Assembly (NCBI GenBank): GCA_905235885.1
Contig: CAJONM010000191.1
Coordinates: forward strand, 1-6,012
Origin: an uncultured Clostridia bacterium
Lineage (GTDB): Bacteria; Bacillota; Clostridia; UBA1381
DNA length: 6,012 bases
Direction of reading: 5' to 3'
Shown here in pieces: positions 1 through 4,124 of the stretch; the first letter of the stretch is position 1, and each line of letters opens with the position of its first letter. The position numbers and the translations under genes were made by a program. The notes beneath the pieces are model-generated. The model searched no databases and was not told where the DNA came from. It saw only the letters and a list, made by a program, of their open reading frames with translations.

Positions 1-370
1 AGACTTATTGTTTCAGCGTATTTATGAGGATAATGTCAGCAAGAAAATCTCGGACGAAAGATTTGAAATGCTGTCTGCGAATTACGAGAATGAACAGGCG
101 GAATTAAAGCAAATTATCGAAAAGTTATCTGCTGAAATATCAGAAACGGAAGAACAGTCCGATAATGTGGAAAGGTTTATTTCAAAGGTACATAAATATT
201 TTGATTTACAGGAATTAACCCCGTCAATCTTAAATGATTTGGTAAAGCGTGTATATGTTCACGCTCCGCAAAAGATTGACGGAAAAAGAACTCAGAATAT
301 TGAAATTGTGTATGATATGGTGGAGATATTGCCATTATCATTACTAAACGGACACGAAGAAACGGCATAG
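1..370 (+). CDS. Large serine recombinase, C-terminal fragment (cut by window edge)
   Basis: This is the C-terminal end of a site-specific recombinase of the large serine (resolvase/invertase) family, which cuts and rejoins DNA to insert or excise a mobile element. The reading frame is open to the left edge, with in-frame Asp-Leu codons before the first possible TTG, so the gene starts outside the window and that TTG is not its start. About 122 codons remain. The stretch YEDNVSKKISDERF followed by an E/K-rich region is typical of the coiled-coil part of these proteins. The following segment RFISKVHKYFDLQELTPSIL, then VKRVYVHAP and DGKRTQNIEIVY, matches the C-terminal domain (DUF4368-like) common in recombinases of clostridial transposons and integrative elements. 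The catalytic serine domain is not in view. The gene is more A+T-rich than the chromosomal genes to its right, which fits transfer. Family assignment is from remembered sequence patterns. Confidence 0.88.
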   Translation, partial: DLLFQRIYEDNVSKKISDERFEMLSANYENEQAELKQIIEKLSAEISETEEQSDNVERFISKVHKYFDLQELTPSILNDLVKRVYVHAPQKIDGKRTQNIEIVYDMVEILPLSLLNGHEETA

Positions 371-387
371 AAAACCTATGCCGTTTC
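359..387 (+). terminator. Hairpin over the recombinase stop codon
   Basis: A perfect 12-bp inverted repeat (GAAACGGCATAG at 359-370, CTATGCCGTTTC at 376-387) encloses a 5-base loop, and the stop codon TAG is the end of its left arm. It is a plausible 3' end for the recombinase transcript. On the plus strand it lacks a good T-run. On the minus strand it is followed by TTCTTCG, also weak. It could therefore act from both sides, stopping the tRNA transcript that converges on the recombinase gene, but terminator function is inferred. Confidence 0.5.
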
Positions 388-391
388 AACG

Positions 392-410
392 AAAACAATA
401 TTACTGTTTT
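392..410. repeat. 19-base near-perfect palindrome between recombinase and tRNA
   Basis: The 19 bases from 392 to 410 form arms AAAACA and TGTTTT around a 7-base centre, with only one mismatched pair (398/404). It lies 22 bases after the recombinase stop codon, in the short space where the end of the mobile element would be expected. Attachment sites of serine recombinases are often imperfect palindromes of larger size, so this could be part of one. It could equally be a chance A+T-rich palindrome or a weak hairpin. Confidence 0.35.
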
Positions 411-445
411 ATTAAGGACACCCTTTTGCGCGGTTTTTATGTGTT

Positions 446-532
446 TGGTGCCGCTGATCGGGGTCGAACCGATACGGATTTTACTCCACTGGATTTTGAG
501 TCCAGCGCGTCTGCCAATTCCACCACAGCGGC
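446..532 (-). tRNA. tRNA-Leu (anticodon CAA)
   Basis: Read on the minus strand this is a complete class II tRNA of 87 nt. The acceptor stem is GCCGCTG pairing with CAGCGGC, followed by discriminator A and an encoded CCA (446-448). The D-loop has the invariant GG (AATTGGCAGA). The anticodon stem CTGGA/TCCAG holds loop CTCAAAA, giving anticodon CAA, which reads the leucine codon UUG. A long variable arm (GGA...TCC), expected of tRNA-Leu, comes next, then T-stem ATCGG/CCGAT with loop TTCGACC. A promoter lies just upstream (549-577). Its 3' end faces the convergent recombinase gene about 75 bp away, and tRNA neighbourhoods are common insertion sites for mobile elements. The tRNA itself appears intact. 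Confidence 0.97.
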
Positions 533-548
533 ATCTGCAACATAGACA

Positions 549-577
549 ATAATATCATATTTACCGACCTTTGTCAA
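549..577 (-). promoter_or_regulatory. Sigma-A type promoter of the tRNA-Leu gene
   Basis: On the minus strand a perfect -35 box TTGACA (572-577) is followed by a 17-bp spacer and -10 box TATTAT (549-554), one base from consensus. The mature tRNA begins 16 bases after the -10 box, leaving a 5' leader of roughly 9-10 nt for RNase P to remove. The near-consensus boxes fit the strong constitutive expression expected of a tRNA. The promoter sits after the SLH-gene terminator, so the tRNA is an independent unit. Confidence 0.88.
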
Positions 578-598
578 GAGCTTTTTTCCTGCCTGTAT

Positions 599-635
599 AA
601 AACAGGGGGTGTAAAAACCGAGTTTTTACACCCCC
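599..635 (-). terminator. Intrinsic terminator of the SLH-protein gene
   Basis: A perfect 13-bp inverted repeat (605-617 with 623-635, arms GGGGGTGTAAAAA and TTTTTACACCCCC) has a 5-base loop and begins 6 bases after the SLH gene's stop codon. On the minus strand the stem is followed by TGTTTTAT, a modest U-run. Stem strength and position make this a confident rho-independent terminator. It separates the SLH gene from the tRNA-Leu promoter. Confidence 0.88.
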
Positions 636-641
636 AAAATT

Positions 642-2879
642 TTACTTATTGATGAAATTCATAAAGAACTGCGCTACCTGCTCGCGCGTCGCGTTGCGTT
701 GCGGAGCGAGTGTGCCGTCATCGTTGCCGTTCATGATGCCTGTCTCCAGCGCCCATGTAACTGCGTTTGCGGCATAACCCGATACCTGATCCGCATCGGC
801 TATCGAGCTGATGTCGTATGATGAGTCGGGAGTGCCTGCATATCGCCACAGCATCGTTACAAGCTGTTCTCTGGTGATATATCCTTCCGGATCGGAGCCG
901 TCGGAGATGCCGTTATCGACGCTCCACGCCAGACCAAGCTCCTGCCACCTGTCGCCGTATGCGTCCGCGCCGGCGTATCTTGCCAGTACTGTCATAAGCA
1001 TTCCGCGAGTCATGGGGATCTCAGGTCCGAATTCGTTATCGCCAACGCCCGTAAATATGCCGCGCTTGGCAACAAATGCAACAGCCGCATTTGACCATCT
1101 TCCCTCCGGAACATCGGCAAAGCTCGTCTGAATATTCGGGTTATCCGAATAGTCATCGTCTGCCGGCTCTTCAGAATCAATACCTGAAGCCGCAACGACT
1201 ATGCTGATATTTCCGTCCATGGAATTGGTGCCTGCCTTTAAGGTGTACGGCATTATGTATGTGCCTACGGCTTTCTTTTCAAAATACATTCCTTTAAAGT
1301 CTGAGAATGTGTATTTCTTGTTTGCTTCTATCGGTGAGTTTTCGACAAGTCGTATTATGCCGACGCTTTCATCGCCCACTGATGAAAACTCCATTATCGC
1401 GTCATTGGGAAGTGCAGTCTTGTAAAGATTTTTATATTGTGCCGCGAGGCTGTCGGAAATGTTCGTGCCGTAATAATCCGATCCGATAAGCGTGAAAATG
1501 CTTGGGCTGTATGTGGTGCCCTTTGCGTTCATTACCGAGACGGAGCAGCTCTTAACAACTTTTGCGCCCGTTTCCGTATCGGTTATCGTGGCGGTTATTA
1601 TAGATGTTCCGTTCGCGCCGTTGGAGCTTATATCCGCGCCGAAGCCGTTTTCCTTGATCGTGGCGATGCTCTTATCGCTCGAATCCCACTTGATCGTGTA
1701 ATCGCTGCTTTCGGTATTTATCGTCAGATATACATAGCTGCGGCTGTACGGCTCAAGCGTGATCTGCGACTGGCTTATGGCAACATCAAGCTCCGTACCC
1801 TGAATGTATGTATAGAGCGTGCCGCTGAGCGTATTGCCCTCATATGTTATAGAATACGGCACTGAGAACACGCCCGGAACATACGGCTCAAAAGACATAT
1901 TCTGCAAATCCTTGAAGGTATATTCCTTATCCGCGGAGATCTCCGTTCTGTCCGGCATAAACAGCTTGCCGTATTTTGTGGTGCCGGAATTTTCAAAGGT
2001 CAGCTTGGCGTCATCACCCAGTGTTATGCCGAATGAGCTTTTGAACTGGTTTGCTATGCTGTCGGAGCCGCGTGTGCCGGTGTAATTTTCATCCATAATG
2101 ACAACAACACTTGGATTATATGTGTACTTGTCCGGCGTTGCGACCTTTACATACAGCTCCTTGCTCAGGACATATCCTGTGCTGTCGGTAACGGTAGCCG
2201 TAATTACCGCTTCGCCGTTTGTGCCGCGGCTGTGGAGTATCGCGTTATCTCCGTTGCCCTCTATTGTGACGATCGTATTCGCGTCCGAGGCCCATTCAAC
2301 GGTATAGTCGATATAGTCCGGCTCTGCCGAAAGGCTTATATAGTGCGTGCTGTACGGATTCATCTCAATTATTTCGTCGCTGAGGTTTATCTCCGTGATC
2401 GTTTCAGGCTCGTCATCGACAGTTACCGTCAGCTTGCCATACATCGCCTGCATCCCGTCAACTATCGAATATTCAGTCACGAATGTACCTGTATTGGTCG
2501 GCAGGAACACGATATTCATAAGCGCGTTGTATGTAAGATCATCCGGTGTTGTTATCTCTTTGCCGTTCCTGTATTTGAACGAGCCGCAGTTGCCGCTGAG
2601 CGTGTATATGATCATAGCCGACGACGGGCCGAGAATGGAGCCGAAGCGCTCAAATGCGCGCGCATCGATCTCTTTTGATACTTGAGCCATATCAAGAGTG
2701 GAGTTGATCGCAACCGATGCGGAAATATCCACTTCCTCAAGCTTGCTGACGCCGTTCTGGCGCATAGTGCGTGTATCTACCTGAGAGTCCTCATCCTTTG
2801 CGGCCGCGACTATGCCGATATTAATAAGCATTGCCGCCGATGCCGCGAGCGATACGAGCCGCTTTATGGTCTTATTCAT
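642..2879 (-). CDS. Secreted SLH-domain surface protein with alternating repeat modules
   Basis: This gene encodes a complete 745-residue exported protein, probably anchored to the cell wall. A signal peptide is clear: basic start (K3, K6, R7), hydrophobic stretch to about residue 24 and a likely cleavage after AAA-27. Residues 53-562 alternate two modules. Module A (about 57-154, 257-360, 459-562) carries a repeated pattern of small residues, K-Y-T-F, F-(x)-P/E and G-T-(x)-P-Y. Module B (about 164-246 and 367-449) ends in NGxxxITATxTD and looks like a bacterial Ig-like (BIG2-type) fold. An acidic linker (about 565-586) leads to three SLH domains (587-639, 645-682, 693-743) with motifs MTRG, ITRE and ATRE. 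SLH domains of this family usually bind secondary cell wall polysaccharide. There is no catalytic motif, so a structural or adhesive role is inferred and the ligand is unknown. The start is supported by AAAGGAG six bases upstream. Confidence 0.93.
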   Translation of the reverse strand: MNKTIKRLVSLAASAAMLINIGIVAAAKDEDSQVDTRTMRQNGVSKLEEVDISASVAINSTLDMAQVSKEIDARAFERFGSILGPSSAMIIYTLSGNCGSFKYRNGKEITTPDDLTYNALMNIVFLPTNTGTFVTEYSIVDGMQAMYGKLTVTVDDEPETITEINLSDEIIEMNPYSTHYISLSAEPDYIDYTVEWASDANTIVTIEGNGDNAILHSRGTNGEAVITATVTDSTGYVLSKELYVKVATPDKYTYNPSVVVIMDENYTGTRGSDSIANQFKSSFGITLGDDAKLTFENSGTTKYGKLFMPDRTEISADKEYTFKDLQNMSFEPYVPGVFSVPYSITYEGNTLSGTLYTYIQGTELDVAISQSQITLEPYSRSYVYLTINTESSDYTIKWDSSDKSIATIKENGFGADISSNGANGTSIITATITDTETGAKVVKSCSVSVMNAKGTTYSPSIFTLIGSDYYGTNISDSLAAQYKNLYKTALPNDAIMEFSSVGDESVGIIRLVENSPIEANKKYTFSDFKGMYFEKKAVGTYIMPYTLKAGTNSMDGNISIVVAASGIDSEEPADDDYSDNPNIQTSFADVPEGRWSNAAVAFVAKRGIFTGVGDNEFGPEIPMTRGMLMTVLARYAGADAYGDRWQELGLAWSVDNGISDGSDPEGYITREQLVTMLWRYAGTPDSSYDISSIADADQVSGYAANAVTWALETGIMNGNDDGTLAPQRNATREQVAQFFMNFINK

Positions 2880-2885
2880 AGTAGT

Positions 2886-2892
2886 CTCCTTT
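2886..2892 (-). promoter_or_regulatory. Ribosome binding site of the SLH-protein gene
   Basis: AAAGGAG on the minus strand lies 6 bases before the ATG at 2877-2879. It fixes the start just ahead of the signal peptide. It comes only 8 bases after the T-run of the gap terminator, which leaves no room for a separate promoter between the two. Confidence 0.85.
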
Positions 2893-2900
2893 CTGTTTTG

Positions 2901-2943
2901 AAAAAAGCCGCATCGCAGCGCGATGCGGCTTGCGATGCGGCTT
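2901..2943 (-). terminator. Intrinsic terminator of gap with duplicated stem arm
   Basis: On the minus strand, arm AAGCCGCATCGC occurs twice in tandem (2932-2943, then 2920-2931). After a 3-base loop comes its complement GCGATGCGGCTT (2905-2916) and then a T-run (TTTTTT ending at 2901). The nearer arm gives a 12-bp hairpin with a 3-base loop, a strong rho-independent terminator starting about 12 bases after the gap stop codon. The outer arm could pair instead with a 15-base loop. The duplicated arm is unusual and may reflect slippage or an attenuator-like choice. Confidence 0.88.
2920..2943. repeat. Exact 12-bp tandem duplication inside the gap terminator
   Basis: GCGATGCGGCTT occurs at 2920-2931 and again, with no gap and no mismatch, at 2932-2943. 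Both copies are complementary to the third arm at 2905-2916. Replication slippage on a hairpin arm is a likely origin. Confidence 0.9.
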
Positions 2944-2954
2944 TCTTATAATAC

Positions 2955-3968
2955 TTAGCCTAATTCTGAGAAGAACTTGATCGTTCTTACCATCTGTGAT
3001 GTGTAGGAGTTTTCGTTGTCATACCAGGATACTACCTGTACCTCTGAAAGGTCGTCGGAGATCGGAGCAACCATTGTCTGAGTAGCGTCAAACAATGAAC
3101 CGTATCTCATACCAACGATATCTGATGAAACGATCTCATCCTCGTTATAGCCGAACGACTCGTTTGCCGCTGCCTTCATGGCTGCATTGATGCCGTCAAC
3201 CGTAACCTTGCCCTTAACAACAGCCGTAAGGATCGTTGTTGAGCCTGTCGGGGTCGGAACTCTCTGAGCCGAGCCGATAAGCTTGCCGTTAAGCTCCGGA
3301 ATAACAAGGCCTATCGCCTTTGCCGCGCCCGTTGAGTTTGGAACGATATTTACAGCCGCAGCTCTTGATCTTCTGAGGTCGCCCTTTCTCTGCGGACCGT
3401 CCAATGTCATCTGATCACCCGTATAAGCGTGGATCGTGCACATGATACCGGACTGGATCGGCGCATACTTGTTGAGCGCGTCCGCCATCGGTGCAAGACA
3501 GTTTGTCGTGCAGGATGCAGCGGATATGATCTTATCGTCAGCGGTGAGTGTTTCGTGGTTTACATTATAAACGATCGTCGGGAGATCGTTGCCTGCCGGA
3601 GCGGATATAACGACCTTCTTAGCGCCTGCATTGATATGAGCCTGCGCCTTTGCCTTTGATGTATAGAAGCCGGAGCATTCCAATACAACATCTACATCCA
3701 ATTCGCCCCACGGACAATTGTTGGCATCGGGATAAGCATAGATCTTTATCTCCTTGCCGTCAACCGTTATCGAATCCTCGCCGAATGATACCTTGTCCGC
3801 CAAAGCATACTTGCCCTGCGATGAATCATACTTCAAAAGATGAGCGAGCATTTTCGGGCTTGTCAGATCGTTGATCGCAACGACCTCATATCCCTCCGCG
3901 CCGAACATCTGTCTGAAAGCGAGACGACCGATACGGCCAAAACCATTAATAGCAACTTTTACTGCCAT
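2955..3968 (-). CDS. gap: Glyceraldehyde-3-phosphate dehydrogenase, phosphorylating
   Basis: This cytoplasmic glycolytic enzyme converts glyceraldehyde 3-phosphate, NAD+ and phosphate to 1,3-bisphosphoglycerate and NADH, acting as a tetramer. The protein is 337 residues, the usual family length. The Rossmann motif is VAINGFGRIGR (5-15), and the acidic residue in AIND (D34) points to NAD+ rather than NADP+ use. The catalytic loop SAASCTTNC contains Cys153, and His180 in TIHAYTGDQ is its partner. The phosphate-binding NSTGAAKAIG, the RVPTPTGS segment and C-terminal WYDNENSY are all present. I chose the ATG at 3966-3968 because AGGAGG (3978-3983) lies 9 bases upstream and homology begins there. 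An in-frame ATG at 4014-4016 would add 16 non-homologous residues and place this AGGAGG inside the gene. The gene has its own promoter and terminator. The usual pgk and tpi neighbours are not next to it on either side. Confidence 0.98.
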   Translation of the reverse strand: MAVKVAINGFGRIGRLAFRQMFGAEGYEVVAINDLTSPKMLAHLLKYDSSQGKYALADKVSFGEDSITVDGKEIKIYAYPDANNCPWGELDVDVVLECSGFYTSKAKAQAHINAGAKKVVISAPAGNDLPTIVYNVNHETLTADDKIISAASCTTNCLAPMADALNKYAPIQSGIMCTIHAYTGDQMTLDGPQRKGDLRRSRAAAVNIVPNSTGAAKAIGLVIPELNGKLIGSAQRVPTPTGSTTILTAVVKGKVTVDGINAAMKAAANESFGYNEDEIVSSDIVGMRYGSLFDATQTMVAPISDDLSEVQVVSWYDNENSYTSQMVRTIKFFSELG

Positions 3969-3977
3969 TTCCTTATT

Positions 3978-3983
3978 CCTCCT
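3978..3983 (-). promoter_or_regulatory. Ribosome binding site that sets the gap start
   Basis: AGGAGG on the minus strand, 9 bases before the ATG at 3966-3968, is a full consensus Shine-Dalgarno sequence. It decides between this start and the in-frame ATG 48 bases further upstream. Confidence 0.93.
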
Positions 3984-4026
3984 AAAAAATATATATTTTT
4001 CAAGATGATTTTTCACACCTTACATC

Positions 4027-4070
4027 TATTTTACAACATATTAACATATTTTACAAGACCTTTTTGTAAA
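4027..4070. repeat. Direct and inverted repeats over the gap promoter
   Basis: TATTTTACAA occurs at 4027-4036 and again at 4047-4056, exactly 20 bp (about two helical turns) apart, covering the -10 and -35 boxes. AACATATT is repeated in tandem at 4035-4042 and 4043-4050. TTTACAA (4050-4056) forms a perfect inverted repeat with TTGTAAA (4064-4070) across a 7-base spacer. Such an array could be an operator. The DNA here is very A+T-rich, so chance contributes, and I cannot name a regulator. Confidence 0.5.
4028..4056 (-). promoter_or_regulatory. Probable gap promoter
   Basis: On the minus strand, -35 box TTGTAA (4051-4056) and -10 box TAAAAT (4028-4033) are separated by exactly 17 bp. Transcription would start near 4021, giving an A+T-rich leader of about 50 nt before the gap ATG. 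The promoter sits between the ileS terminator and gap, so gap is its own unit. Other A+T-rich hexamers nearby could also serve, so the exact boxes are tentative. Confidence 0.6.
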
Positions 4071-4086
4071 TTTCTTGTTTTTGCAC

Positions 4087-4119
4087 AAAAAATGTAGCTA
4101 AGTTTTAGCTACATTTTTT
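4087..4119 (-). terminator. Intrinsic terminator of ileS
   Basis: A stem of up to 15 bp (4087-4101 with 4105-4119), with core AATGTAGCTAA pairing with TTAGCTACATT, has a 3-base loop. It begins 5 bases after the ileS stop codon. On the minus strand the core stem ends in a run of six T. It has the same shape on the plus strand (T-run 4114-4120), but no plus-strand gene reads into it. It separates ileS from the gap promoter. Confidence 0.9.
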
Positions 4120-4124
4120 TATTG

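Noticed and set aside
8..10. TTG as a start for a small recombinase-like protein
   Set aside because: In-frame coding continues upstream to the edge and the visible part is only the C-terminal domain, so this is a truncated view of a larger gene.
446..532. Element inserted directly into the tRNA 3' end
   Set aside because: The tRNA is complete through CCA and the recombinase is of the serine type, which does not typically use tRNA 3' ends as tyrosine integrases do. The boundary is more likely downstream of the tRNA.
1437..1865. Plus-strand open frame of 142 codons opposite the SLH gene
   Set aside because: It lies wholly antisense to a well-supported gene, has an unremarkable composition rich in Arg and Ala, and no recognisable domain. 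It is a shadow frame, as are the other plus-strand frames opposite the SLH gene, gap and ileS.
3969..4016. In-frame upstream ATG adding 16 residues to GAPDH
   Set aside because: The extra residues do not belong to the family, the full AGGAGG at 3978-3983 fits the ATG at 3966-3968, and the upstream ATG has no comparable ribosome binding site.
4075..4088. TTGT...ACAA element upstream of gap as a Rex redox-repressor site
   Set aside because: The half-sites have the right orientation but the whole is only 14 bases and lacks the inner bases of the usual 18-base Rex operator. It also lies upstream of the promoter beside the ileS terminator.
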